Part shown: positions 44,856 to 55,774 of the stretch, in pieces
Layout: every line of letters starts with the position of its first letter
Numbering within the stretch: position 1 is the stretch's first letter
Assembly: GCA_963995525.1 (NCBI GenBank)
Contig: OZ023217.1
Coordinates: 5,203,405-5,267,404 of the forward strand
DNA from: Escarpia spicata
Lineage: Eukaryota; Annelida; Polychaeta; Sabellida; Siboglinidae
Length of the DNA: 64,000 nucleotides
Direction: 5' to 3'
Translations under genes and position numbers: made by a program
The notes under the pieces: generated by a model
What the model saw: the letters and a program-made list of their open reading frames with translations, nothing else
Databases searched by the model: none
What the model was told of the DNA's origin: nothing

Positions 44856-46709
44856 ATGGCGACACCATCACTATGCCTACATGGTACAAGTCAACGTCAC
44901 CACAGAAAGCGCCGGTGTCACCGGTGCTTTCTTTGGTGACACCGGTGCTCTCTTTGGTGACAACGGCGCTCTCTTTGGTGACACTGGCGCTCTCTTTGGT
45001 GACACCTGCGTTCTCTTTGGTGACACCGGCGCTCTTTTTGGTAACACCGTTGCTCTCCTTCGTGACACTGGCGCTCTCATCGGTGACGCTGGCGTTCTCC
45101 TTGACCTTGGCGACACCATCATTATCGACATGGTACCAAGTCGCCATCTTGATTTGAAAAATGGCCGCCATCAAGATTGTAATTGAGCCATACCAATTAA
45201 TTAAGTAAACAACAACATATTTTGGCGCTGTTTGATTTGTACAACCGTGTGTGCCTGTTTGTACATCAAGCGTGTACGTTGTAGTATGACTGAATGAAAC
45301 TCAGGTGAGGTAAGAACGAAAGCTATATTAATAAGGTAACCTAAGTACAATTATTATCTAGGCATGTATTTTTTTAGTAGCCGACTACTAACAATAAACA
45401 CTACCACAGCTGGCAGATATCCAACGCTATGCATGGAAGTTAACCGAAACAGTTGTAGGTCCTGTGTCCCAGTTGCGATGTCTTCGTCGGCCGTGATTGT
45501 GTTCGTGGGAACCAAACGACAGCTCGCACCCCGCGTACGTCAAAAGGCAATTCCAGGAAATCCCAACAATTACCGATCCGACTATTCTTACTAATAGCCG
45601 TGTTATTAACTTACTAAGATTAGTCATCCTCACGATCCAGCGGAAGTGCGTCTTGCAGTAATATAAACAGTGCACACATAGGCCTGTACGTATTAATCTC
45701 GCTTAAAAGGGCACTGTATCGATTGCGCTATTCCACGGCAGACGTATTTTGTCTTGCCTATTCAATTAGGTAATAAAATAAGACAACAGTAAAACAGTGA
45801 GCAATTCTTTTAACAGTGTAGTGCAATCAGACAATGCCATAGACAAAACAAACAATACTATGGTGTAAACACACGCACACACACACGCACGCACACACGC
45901 TCGCAGTGACAATCACACTCCCACCACCACAAACACTCCCACCACAATAAACACACAAACACACAGTCACAGTGTTTCACCCTTCTACCACAATTAACCA
46001 CCACCACCACCATCACCACTACAACCACCACAACCACCACAACCAGCAGAAACGGCGTAGACATATCATTAATGTACAATACTGCATTCTCTTCTATTGC
46101 TGGTTGTCTCTAACAGATGACCGAGGGCACCAGACCCAGAAGGCGAGTACTCTGCCGAGACAGTGCTGAAACACGCCAAACATTATTATATACAGAACTG
46201 TTATATGGAACTGTAGCCACTGGTTAGTGTGTGATTGAAGTAATGGTACTATACTTAAGTTTGCCTACTTTATATATATATATTTATATATGTATATATA
46301 TATAATATATAATGTATGTATGTATGTATATATTATATATATATACCTAACTTATGCCACAAAGAATATGATGTTGTTATTAATGTGTTTATTAACTTGG
46401 TTCATTTTTAAATGAGTTCCTTTGCTATGATGTACTTTGCATGTTAATTATAGCTCTGAAACATAGCAGTTTTTTGATCAAATAAATTGTAAACTATTTT
46501 TTGCCAAAATAAATTTAATAATTTTGTATTATTAAAATAATAAATATACACATCTACGGTTACACATGCGTATACGTGATACCACTCGCCCACGACTTCT
46601 ATATATTGATCGATAAATCGCAATTAACCCGGGCCAAGTTGTAGTATGTCCTTCAGCAATACGTTTCGATGACTAAACAATAAAAAATGAGTGTTTGCCC
46701 CTAATGATA
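44856..46709 (+). repeat. Macrosatellite unit 6 (edge unit, hAT part deleted)
   Basis: Edge-type variants match unit 1. About 400 bp are missing between CCACAACCACCACAACC and AGCAGAAACGGCG, removing the hAT dimerisation domain. The unit ends with a partial repeat to 46774. Confidence 0.9.
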
Positions 46710-46774
46710 ATGGCGACACCATCACTATGCCTACATGGTACAAGTCAACGTCACCACAGAAAGCGCCGGTGTCA

Positions 46775-47200
46775 AGTGCAATGATTCACGTAGGTCGACA
46801 GACCATGTAACAAGTTTAAAAGTTTAATCGTCCTCGGGAATTCTGGAACGTCGCCCACAACTCGGACCGAGCCAGCGCACGCGGGGCTGGGACGGCAGCT
46901 CGGCCTGTCCGCGATGGCGGTTGGTCCCAAGCGCCTCCGGGTTGCTTCGGGAAAATGTGTCACTTTCATATTTTTGACATTGTTTAATTACATAAATATA
47001 TGCTAGTCGCGATGCACCACATTCCTAACTTAAATTCGAAATTCCTGTTATATTAAAAGTAAGGGATACTGCAGTATTTGCAAGTTGGTGTAGTTCGCAA
47101 GGGGCAAATACAAGTACAAGCTCAACAATTTAACGAGTGCTTATTTGAGCAGAATTTTTGTGCAAACGTATTTTAGCTGACTTTTGTGTGCAAACTTATT
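46775..47200. other. Right flank of the macrosatellite, GC-rich patch, no gene
   Basis: 46830-46950 is markedly GC- and CpG-rich compared with its neighbours and has no recognisable product. Beyond it the sequence returns to AT-rich, with a loose repeat of AAACGTATTTGACC near 47166-47260. Confidence 0.4.
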
Positions 47201-47204
47201 TGAC

Positions 47205-47936
47205 CTAAAGTATTTGGCCAAACGTTTTCGACCAAACGTATTTGACCAAACTACATTCTAGTGAATTGTTCGACAAAAATCTTACAATGACATCGTAAAT
47301 GGATAATCGAAAGTCAGAATTCGACAATGTAGCATTGTGGAAGTATGGCTCTAATATCGTTCCATAGTGTAGTGCGATCAACACGTGCATGATGTTGAGG
47401 TGATCTCGGCGTCGTTGCTGCGTTAAATTTACTACACGCGCCGCTGAATTTTGCACCCATTGCAATTTCTGTAGCAATCGCTCGTTGATGCCAAACAACA
47501 CCGCATTTCCATAGTCCAGCTTTGAGGTCACTAGAGCATGAACGATTGTTTTACATGCATCAACGGTCAGGCAATGTCGTATCTTGGCGATGTTGTGCAG
47601 CTGGAAATATGCCGCCTGGCACGTACGCGCAACTTGCACCGACATATCCAGCCCACTATCGAAGAAAACGCTGATGTCTCGTACTGTCGGCTGAGAGATT
47701 ATGTCACACCCACACACGTCGACTCGCGTAATTGCAGGTAGCAATACGGCCCGGCAGGTAGCATTGCCTGGGTCATAGGGCTGATCACGTGGGAAATCGA
47801 CATAGTCAGAGTTGAGTGCATCGGCGTACATATGGTATTTCAAGTGGTGTTTATCGAATATGGCAGTGATTGGCATACAGTATATTGCGAACAGTAAGGG
47901 ACCAAGAAACGATCCCTGAAGCACACCATAGCTCAA
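47205..47936 (-). pseudogene. Non-LTR reverse transcriptase fragment (inactive)
   Basis: A 243-codon open stretch contains GVLQGSFLGPLLFAIYCMPI, then KYHMYADAL where the family has YADDT, then DISVFFDSGLDMSVQV, IAKIRHCLTVDACKTIVHAL, SKLDYGNAVLFGI and LQWVQNSAARVV. These are the palm and thumb of an L2/CR1-type RT. The second catalytic aspartate is lost, and a segment after the YADD box is missing. It is open, but has no start, endonuclease or active site. Confidence 0.85.
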
Positions 47937-48619
47937 CAGTTGCCGGCGAGAAATGGCATCGCCGATTGTTAAGGTCTTTACGGTGACTTAATGACAAAAC
48001 TTAAAAAAGAAAGAGGTTGCTTGTATGGTTGTGTTTTTTGTTTTTTACTCCAGTCATTGATTTGGGGTGTTTCGGTTCAATTTCGAGGCTACAGTTTATG
48101 TTTGCTAATCATATTTGTAACTGTTTTATTTATTGATCAGTATGTTTGTAATGATAATTATATATAATGGTGTTCGAGGAGAGAAAACAACAATTACATT
48201 TTACAGTTCGTCTCCGTTTTCGATATCACGATGCTACTGCCGAACGCCAACAACGGACACGTATCAGTACCCCAGAATAAACCCTGGAAATCCGGACACA
48301 TATATAGGCCTACTATTCAGAGCTTGCAACAGAAAGGTAATTGTTCATATTTTCCATTAACATATCGACGACGCGTCGTTAGCTATATGCAATGACCTGG
48401 CTCGTCGAATTTCCATGCGACTATGTGATATTCAATACGACCTCCAAGGAGTTCGATCTGTCGCATGCATTTGCCGACGGAACTGTACCCTCGTCTGATC
48501 AAACATGCCAAGCGCACATTGCAATCTGTTTGGCACAGCTGACCACAACGTTCGCTTTATTTTATGTCCAGAAACAACATTCATTGTACTTTACGTAAAA
48601 TGTATGTTCTTTTATAACA

Positions 48620-48905
48620 TGGCATGCAGTCCTTAGGTCTACTCAAAGCGCTTTACACTTCACCCCCTGGCATAAATGTTCAATTGAAGATCATCTCGGC
48701 TTACCTGGGACGCCGTCGGATACACTGCAATTGGTGCGAGAATACTATTCGTTCACAAATACCTCCCGATGTCTATATATATAGCGTTGCACTCACTCAT
48801 ACAGCTGAGTGAACTGGGACAGCGTGGAGTGAACGAACTTGTACAAGGTCCGAAACGGCATCAAAAGGATTCGATTGAGAGTGCGATGCTCTGAGTGCCA
48901 CCACC
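48620..48905 (-). mobile_element. tRNA-derived SINE, minus strand
   Basis: Reading the minus strand: a tRNA-like head with a B-box-like AATCGAATCC (48877-48868), a body with CCAGTTCACTCAGCTGTATG, and a tail GGGGTGAAGTGTAAAGCGC followed by TTTGAGTAGACCTAAGGAC. The structure is collinear with the plus-strand copy at 56895-57220. Confidence 0.75.
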
Positions 48906-49134
48906 GCGTCCCCCGTGTCCCACGCAAATATCCTACTGCAATGCATCTAGCGAGTGTGATTATGACTATAAGCTATAGGTATTGAAAATTAGCGCATCTT
49001 CGTTGTTAATCAACTGACATCCTTTGACTGCACAACTGTTTGAAACAAACAATACGACACTTCTTTGGTTTCCAGGTTTTTTTTATTACGAAATCGTGCA
49101 TCAAATGACGAAAAGGCAAATCAGTCAGTCATTT

Positions 49135-49190
49135 AATAATAATAATAATAATAATAATCAACCAGTCATTTAATAATAATAATATCGGAA
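49135..49190 (+). repeat. (AAT)n microsatellites
   Basis: Two AATAATAAT runs flank CAACCAGTCATTT. Confidence 0.85.
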
Positions 49191-49439
49191 TGTATATAGC
49201 GACCGACTCCATTTGAGATAAAATGGTCTTAGGCGCTTTACATAAAGCAGCATAAATTAAATTAAATTATATAATATAGATTATTTTTTAAATAAATAGT
49301 GTAAAAGAGTTGCTTTAAACATAACAAATAAATACATATAAATTACACTTATAATACACACATGAATAAAACATTATGAATAAATCATAGTATATAGCAA
49401 TGTCATTAAAACGAGAGCGTGACTCGATCACGTCAGTCG

Positions 49440-50890
49440 TACGCCAGTTTAAAGAGGTAATATGTTTTTAAATGACTCTTCAAAAAGCTGAGAGTGTTCA
49501 ATTGTTTAATGGTCTCAGGCAAGTCGTTCCACAGAATGACCGCGTGTCGGCTGGAATAACGAACGTTTACCATAAGTTACAGTCAGCAGCACAGGTACGA
49601 CGAAAATTGACTTCTCCGTTGATCTTAAGGTAGGAGTAGGTTGATGTTTCTGCACAATGTCACTCACTAAGTACAAGTGTTGACCTTAAAGCGGAGCCGG
49701 TATTTCACTGGCAGCCAATGTAGTTCACGTAACACAGGCGTTAAGTGTTCGCTCTTGCATGTCCACTGGGGCCGGTTTCATGAAGCGGCTAAGAACGTTC
49801 TTAACGCTAAGGTCTTAGTAAATGACGTGATTTTTTAAATATAAGCGAACACATGAGCTTACGCAAACACGTTACGCTAAGTAATTGCGTAACTTTAAGT
49901 ACGCTTCATGAAACCGGTGTTTGGACAAAAACACAATGAGTTCGCTTTTTTCTTGGTTCAATTTTAACATGTTTCTATTCATCCACCCGCCAATATCCGC
50001 CACACAGGCTTCAATGGCTGACCTTTCACTGGCCCAGTTCTCCTCAGGTTTGATGGATACATATATTTGTGTGTCGTCTGCATAACAGTGGTAACGAAGA
50101 TTCTGTTTATTCACTATATCTCCAACTGGTTTAGTGTACATGCGTACAGTTTCGGTCCCAACACAGATCCTCGTGGCACGCCGCAACATAGATGTGCATT
50201 AAACGAAGTTGCGAGGCCGACCGAGACACATTGTGTTCTGCCGCTAATGTAGGATTTCATCCAATTCAGGGTTTCTGCAGTCACGCCAAATGAGTGTTGA
50301 AAACGCATAAGCATTATGCCATGGTCGACGACGTCAAACGCACTGGACAGATCCAGCATGACCAAGACGAATATGTGTTTTTTAATCAAGAGCTTCTGTG
50401 ATGTCGTTCTGGACTTTCACTAGAGCTGTCTCGGTTGAGTAATTATTGCGGGACGCCGATTGGTGAATATCGTGTAGACTGTTGATGTCCAGGAGATCTT
50501 TCAAACGGTGTTCAATCACTTTCTCGAGAAGTTTCGACATGTATGGTAGGTTTGACACAGGCCAATAATTATTCCGAACTTCTTTATCGAGGCCCGGCCT
50601 TTTAAGCAATGGTCTCACAGCTACACGTTTGAAACACACGGGTACCATTGACGTTGCCAATGATTTGTTCATAATAGCTGAAATCAACGGCACGAAATGA
50701 TCCAGACACTGTATCAAAAGCCACGTAGGAATCGGGTCTAAAGAGAACATATGTAGTTACAAGATCGCCTTGTTGTTCTCGCTCTGTACCACTTTTGAAG
50801 TCTTCGCATTGGATTCCTGTACAATATCGTATAATATTTAAGATACGTACCATTACATACCAGGCACTGTCCAATAAGCAACCATCTTAT
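49440..50890 (-). pseudogene. Broken non-LTR retrotransposon ORF2, interrupted by a MITE
   Basis: Minus-strand fragments in several frames follow RT order. They are DPIPTWLLIQCLDHFVPLI, RPLLKRPGLDKEVRNN, KLLEKVIEHRLKDLLDIN, LVMLDLSSAFDVVDHGIML, GVPRGSVLGPKLY, YHCYADDTQIYVSI, then beyond the MITE TPVLRELHWLPVKYRLRF (about 49665-49745) and HAVILWNDLPETIKQLN (about 49440-49560). Frameshifts separate the pieces, so no full protein could be made. The YADD box itself survives. The element is clearly old, and the MITE at 49770-49917 splits it. Confidence 0.85.
49770..49917. mobile_element. MITE with CCGGTTTCATG inverted ends, copy 2
   Basis: This 148-bp element begins GGCCGGTTTCATGAAGCG and ends CGCTTCATGAAACCGG, perfect inverted repeats of 14-16 bp. 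It shares its interior with 32718-32873. It is nested inside a degraded retrotransposon, so it is the younger of the two. Confidence 0.8.
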
Positions 50891-50934
50891 TTGGTTTCAC
50901 TGCTTATTCCTATAACAAAACCTATTCCGCTTTG

Positions 50935-51257
50935 ATCATCTAGTTCTGGCCTACTTTTTGTTCCTAGAGTCAACAACTAACATTGGAACTAGGGTTTTTT
51001 CTGTTGCTGCACCAACTCTTTGGAATATGCTCCATCTTAGTGTTAGATCAGTTGAAAATATTACAAAATTCCGTCGTCATTTAAAAACAACCTTTACAAC
51101 CTTGCTTCTCCACCATAGCGCCTTGACCCGTATGTTGACAACTGGAATACTGCTTATTGATTTTGAGATTGACCAATCCTTTTGTTTTGATGCGCCTCTG
51201 AGCTTGGTTTCCAATTATTTAGGCGCAATAGAAGTTATCTTATTATTATTATTATAT
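50935..51257 (+). pseudogene. Non-LTR ORF2 C-terminal fragment, plus strand
   Basis: GTRVFSVAAPTLWNMLHLSV followed by RSVENITKFRRHLKTTF is the conserved C-terminal tail of CR1/L2-like ORF2 proteins. The fragment ends in a (TTA)n run at about 51239-51257, probably the element's 3' end. Confidence 0.75.
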
Positions 51258-51689
51258 GTACTACTTCGAATTCGTACGCCTCTGGTTGTCAAGTGGGAAC
51301 AAAAGACGTCATCACTAATTGTTGATACGTCCATCCGTAGCTACGCAGTGCGCAACTTTCCGTGAATGTCGTGCCATTATAAGCATGTGCCAATTCTATG
51401 TTGCACATTAACGACAAGCGTCCATCCTCGCGCGCCATGGGACGCAGGTTGCAAATTCCCATAACTGACAAAGGCGGATCCAGGGGAGGCTTGAGGGCAC
51501 GTGCCCCATACATATTTGGAATCAACATTGGCTCATAGTTGGCATTCCAAGCTATAGGCTGACATGCTGTGCCAACCTAGGCCCAATACGGTTATTGTTA
51601 TGGTATCTGGGGTGTGAATGTCGTGAACCTCCAACACCGGCGATATCACTGTGGGTCATCCAGCGTCTTTCTTCGTTGCAGTGCGGGGA

Positions 51690-52271
51690 AACTTAATTGC
51701 ATCCAGAGCTCGGATTCACCACTACCATCCAGCATTCGTGTTGAAACCCTAGAAACGGCCGTGAACAACCTCGAGCAGCACTCGGAAAAAAAAGAACGTC
51801 ATAGTGACCGGCCTAAATCTCCACTCTTTCGCCCACACTGCCGCATCTCGACCAAACACCAGAACGACCACCCCAGCTGAACAATCGACCGGAGAGACTG
51901 CAACAATGAAACAGAAGTTCATTACGTTCGCCCATGACAACTTACACGTCGACATTCCGGAGATGGAAATCACAGCGATACACGACCTGCCCCAACGCCG
52001 AGACGGAACAACCCCCATTATCGTCCAGTTCCTGACCACCGAGAAACGAACAGAAGTCATGCAAAACAGAAAGTCACTGAAAGGAACGAACGTGTATCTC
52101 AATGACCATCTCTCACGCCTGAACAATGAACTCTTCCACCACGCCCGCACACTCCGCAGAGACAAGAAAATCCACAGCACATGGACAACCAACAGCATCA
52201 TCTACGTCAAGAAAACAGAAACATCCTCTCCAATTCAAATCCGTGGACAAGCTGACTTCAACAAACTATAA
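51690..52271 (+). pseudogene. ORF1 of the non-LTR element, frameshifted at an A8 run
   Basis: Upstream frame: SIRVETLETAVNNLEQHSEK, a coiled-coil-like ORF1 segment. The expected continuation NVIVTGLNLHSF is in the other frame. The switch lies at A8, 51786-51793; one base fewer would keep the frame. The rest (VYLNDHLSRLNNELFHHAR, KIHSTWTTNSIIYVKK) is the C-terminal RNA-binding part of an L2/CR1-type ORF1 protein, ending at TAA 52269. A homopolymer sequencing error is as likely as a real lesion. Confidence 0.75.
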
Positions 52272-52274
52272 AGA

Positions 52275-55200
52275 ATGACTGACAACAATAACAGGGATAT
52301 AAATCCAACATATGATGTGGATATAAATCCAGTATATGATGCCAATAATGGTAAGAATACACTACGTCTACAACATGATCTTAGCCTGACAGATGATGTT
52401 GATTTATTAGGACATGATGTTAATCTAAATGTATTTCAACTCCAAGAAGACAATGCACATGAGTTTGGTCCAATAATTGATCCCAATAATAACTTTTGTA
52501 ATAATAACTCACCTTGTCAATATTATTCAAATCCACGATGGAGAGATATCTCCAATAATATTAATGATAAACAACGGTTTAAATTAATTCATTTCAATGC
52601 AAGAAGTCTAAATGCAAATTTCAAACAAATCGAGAGCTACATTCATGCTTCTGATATAGTATTTGATGTAATTGCCATCTCTGAAACTTGGAATGATCCT
52701 AAAGCAATGCAACAGCATAACCTACCTATGTATAAGTCTTTTCATGTCTGTAGAGAAAATGTTAGAGGAGGTGGTGTTGCTATTTACGTACATAACAGTA
52801 TTAACTGCACTCAAATTGAAAGTAAATCTTTATCAATAAATTATATCCTTGAATGTATCACAGTGGAATTGATAATAGAAAACCAAAAAAATATAACAGT
52901 AGGTTGTATCTACCGCAAACCAGGATCTAACATAGACATCTTCTGTGAAAACATAACAAACATCTTTGGAAACACACACATCAACAAGACACTGTTTCTA
53001 TGTGGAGATTTTAATGTAGACATCTTAAAACATGTCAACCACTTAGGTACAAAACATTTTATTGACACCATGTATAGCTTAGGCCTGTATCCTCTTATCA
53101 CTAAGCCAACAAGAATTACTCGAGATTCAACCACTCTGATTGACAACATTTTTACAAATGCCATAAACAAGCGAACTACAAATGGTATTTTAATCAGCGA
53201 CATAACTGACCATTTTCCAATATTTACACTATGTGAATATGAAATAACTAAAAGGAAAACAGAAATGCACAAAAAAGTACGAAATCATAAAAATGAAAAC
53301 ACAAATTCTTTTATAGCAGATTTAAGAAGTGAAACATGGGAAAATGTATTTAGCACAAAAGATGTTGAAGTAGCTTATGGTATATTTATTGATACATTTA
53401 TGGAAAAATATGATAAACATTGCCCAGTCAGAAAAATAACCAAACAACAAGTAATCAGTGATAAGCCATGGTTCACAACTGGATTGAAAAATGCTTGTCA
53501 CAAGAAAAACCACTTGTATAGAAAATTTCTAAAAAATAGATCACAAGAAACGGAACATTGTTACAAAAATTATAAAAATAAACTAACTACAATACTAAGA
53601 AATGCAGAAAAAGAATACTATAGAAAACTATTGGATGACCAAAAACAAAACAGTAAAGAAACTTGGAACATCTTAAATACGCTTATTAATAAAAGGCAAA
53701 ATGAATCTTCTTATCCTGAATATTTTGTAATGGAGGGTAGAAAAATTACCAACAAGAAAGACATTGCAGATGGATTTAACATCTTCTTTTCAAACATTGG
53801 CAAAAAACTAGCTGCTAAAATAGATCCATCGGTAAATGGTGCCTCATTTCATGACTATCTTCAAAACAAAAATAAAAACAGCATGTTCTTAAATCCAGTA
53901 AGTGAAGAAGAAGTCAGTAGGATCATCGGAGCATGTAAAAACAAAACCTCAACAGACAGTAATGATATAAGTATGAATATCATAAAGAAAGTTATGCAAT
54001 CAATTATTACGCCATTAACAGCAATATTTAACATGTCGTTTGAAAATGGAGTTTTTCCTTCTAGAATGAAAGTAGCCAAAGTCATACCTATATTTAAAAA
54101 TGGTTCAAAAACAGAATTTAACAACTATAGACCAATATCCTTGTTGTGTCAATTTTCCAAAATACTTGAAAAACTCTATAATAAAAGACTCGAAGAATTT
54201 ATTGATAAAAATGATATCTTATCCAACAGTCAATACGGCTTCCGATCCTCAATGTCCACCTCACATGCATTGATTGACCTGGTCGAAGAAATTAGTACAT
54301 CATTAGATAAACAAAAATACACACTTGGCGTTTTTGTTGATTTAAAGAAAGCATTTGACACCGTAAATCATTCAATACTAATAAAAAAACTAAATTTCTA
54401 TGGTGTTCGTGGTGTGGCTGAGAAATGGGTAGAAAGTTATCTAAGCAATAGAAGTCAATTTGTCAAAATAGATGAATGTTCATCTAATCTCCTAAATGTG
54501 TCATGTGGAGTACCACAGGGGTCTGTGCTAGGCCCAAGACTGTTCATTTTATATATTAATGACATATGTAATGTATCAGAACTTGTTAAATTTGTGTTGT
54601 TTGCAGATGATACCAACATATTATATTCTGACACGGATGTACATAGACTAAAACATGTTGTTAATTGTGAACTAGATAAACTATATACATGGTTCACCGT
54701 TAACAAATTGTCTCTGAATATATCAAAAACCAACTACATTAGCTTTGGTAACCGTAAGATAAATATTGACTTAGATATAAAATTTTGCAATCACAGAATT
54801 AATAGAGTTAACATGACAAAATTCCTTGGAGTAAACATTGATGAAAAACTTACATGGAAATATCATATAAACAGTGTGAAGACTAAGCTATCTAGAATAG
54901 TTGGAGTAATGTATAGAGCAAGTCATATCCTAGGAAACAAAAGTTTACTTACTTTATATTATTCACTCTTCTTACCAATAATGAGTTACTGTTGTGAAGT
55001 TTGGGGAACTACATATATCACCAATGTACATTGTATTACAATCTTACAAAAGAGGGTGATTAGACTGATATATGGTGTTGATAGGCTTCATCATACCAAT
55101 ACGTTATTTAATAGATGTAGAGTACTAAGATTCCAAGACTTAATAGATTTTAAAATCTTGTCAATTATGTATAAAGTGTATAACAATTTACTAGTACCTG

Positions 55201-55421
55201 TCAATGTGCAGTGTTTGTTTACTAAACAAACTTCCTCACACTCCTCCCGAGTTCAATATCAATATGTCCGACAATGTGTTCGAACTAACGTTAAACTAAA
55301 GTGTTTAGCAATCTATGGTGTAAAACGCTGGAATTCATTACCTTCCAGTACTACAATGGTGTCAACATTTCATGCATTTGTTTGTAAATTAAAAAGGAAC
55401 ATGATCGAGAAATATAATTAA
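52275..55421 (+). CDS. Non-LTR ORF2: AP endonuclease and reverse transcriptase
   Basis: The ATG lies 3 nt after the ORF1 stop and opens 1048 uninterrupted codons. An apurinic-like endonuclease occupies about residues 104-315 (HFNARSLNANF, ISETWND, GGGVAIYV, GCIYRKPG, CGDFNVDI, DHFPIF). Reverse transcriptase begins near 598 (VIPIFKNGSKTEFNNYRPIS), with FVDLKKAFDTVNH, GVPQGSVLGPRLF and the catalytic FADDTN near 775. The tail contains LFLPIMSYCCEVWG and VKRWNSLPSSTT. It nicks target DNA and copies its own RNA by target-primed reverse transcription. No stop or frameshift was seen, so it may be active or recently so. Confidence 0.95.
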   Translation: MTDNNNRDINPTYDVDINPVYDANNGKNTLRLQHDLSLTDDVDLLGHDVNLNVFQLQEDNAHEFGPIIDPNNNFCNNNSPCQYYSNPRWRDISNNINDKQRFKLIHFNARSLNANFKQIESYIHASDIVFDVIAISETWNDPKAMQQHNLPMYKSFHVCRENVRGGGVAIYVHNSINCTQIESKSLSINYILECITVELIIENQKNITVGCIYRKPGSNIDIFCENITNIFGNTHINKTLFLCGDFNVDILKHVNHLGTKHFIDTMYSLGLYPLITKPTRITRDSTTLIDNIFTNAINKRTTNGILISDITDHFPIFTLCEYEITKRKTEMHKKVRNHKNENTNSFIADLRSETWENVFSTKDVEVAYGIFIDTFMEKYDKHCPVRKITKQQVISDKPWFTTGLKNACHKKNHLYRKFLKNRSQETEHCYKNYKNKLTTILRNAEKEYYRKLLDDQKQNSKETWNILNTLINKRQNESSYPEYFVMEGRKITNKKDIADGFNIFFSNIGKKLAAKIDPSVNGASFHDYLQNKNKNSMFLNPVSEEEVSRIIGACKNKTSTDSNDISMNIIKKVMQSIITPLTAIFNMSFENGVFPSRMKVAKVIPIFKNGSKTEFNNYRPISLLCQFSKILEKLYNKRLEEFIDKNDILSNSQYGFRSSMSTSHALIDLVEEISTSLDKQKYTLGVFVDLKKAFDTVNHSILIKKLNFYGVRGVAEKWVESYLSNRSQFVKIDECSSNLLNVSCGVPQGSVLGPRLFILYINDICNVSELVKFVLFADDTNILYSDTDVHRLKHVVNCELDKLYTWFTVNKLSLNISKTNYISFGNRKINIDLDIKFCNHRINRVNMTKFLGVNIDEKLTWKYHINSVKTKLSRIVGVMYRASHILGNKSLLTLYYSLFLPIMSYCCEVWGTTYITNVHCITILQKRVIRLIYGVDRLHHTNTLFNRCRVLRFQDLIDFKILSIMYKVYNNLLVPVNVQCLFTKQTSSHSSRVQYQYVRQCVRTNVKLKCLAIYGVKRWNSLPSSTTMVSTFHAFVCKLKRNMIEKYN

Positions 55422-55774
55422 AAATAGGTCATTGGTCAAAAACTGTATATTCAATTCTAACTTGCACTACACTGTTATCAATAAGTGAGCATATCGCAAC
55501 TAAAAATATAAATTATTAATTGTCAAATAAGTACTACTATCAATGTGTTATTTTTTGTATTTATATTATAATAGCCAATAATAACTAACATTGTACTATT
55601 ATGTAATATCTGCCATATTCCACGTGTTGTATGTAAATAATTCTTAGGGGTATACAAATACAAGAGTTTCTTCAGTATACCCCTTTTTCTGACATACTCA
55701 TTCTGATATACCATATACACTGTATGTATCTTTTGTTGGAAAAATAAACATTTACTTACTTACTTACTTACTTG

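Larger units (their letters stand above)
33644..46774. repeat. Macrosatellite of six ~2.25-kb units plus a partial seventh
   Basis: Units start at 33644, 35902, 38153, 40358, 42605, 44856 and (partial) 46710. Lengths are 2258, 2251, 2205, 2247, 2251 and 1854 bp. Each full unit contains in order: a 21-bp minisatellite, a GCCATCTTG/GGCCGCCATCAAGAT block, a conserved ~76-codon open stretch beginning MYFCSSRLLT, a CACA/CCACCA low-complexity tract, a minus-strand hAT transposase remnant (units 1-5), TA microsatellites and a constant ~330-bp spacer. Units 2-5 are nearly identical, while units 1 and 6 are more divergent. The array breaks off at 46774. Confidence 0.96.

Noticed and set aside
33644..46774. 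Tandem array considered as CRISPR or rDNA-like cluster
   Set aside because: Units are 2.25 kb, contain no constant repeat-spacer alternation, no cas genes and no rRNA sequence.
46772..46969. 65-codon minus ORF over the GC-rich patch as a gene
   Set aside because: Short, starts and ends in unrelated sequence, no domain seen.
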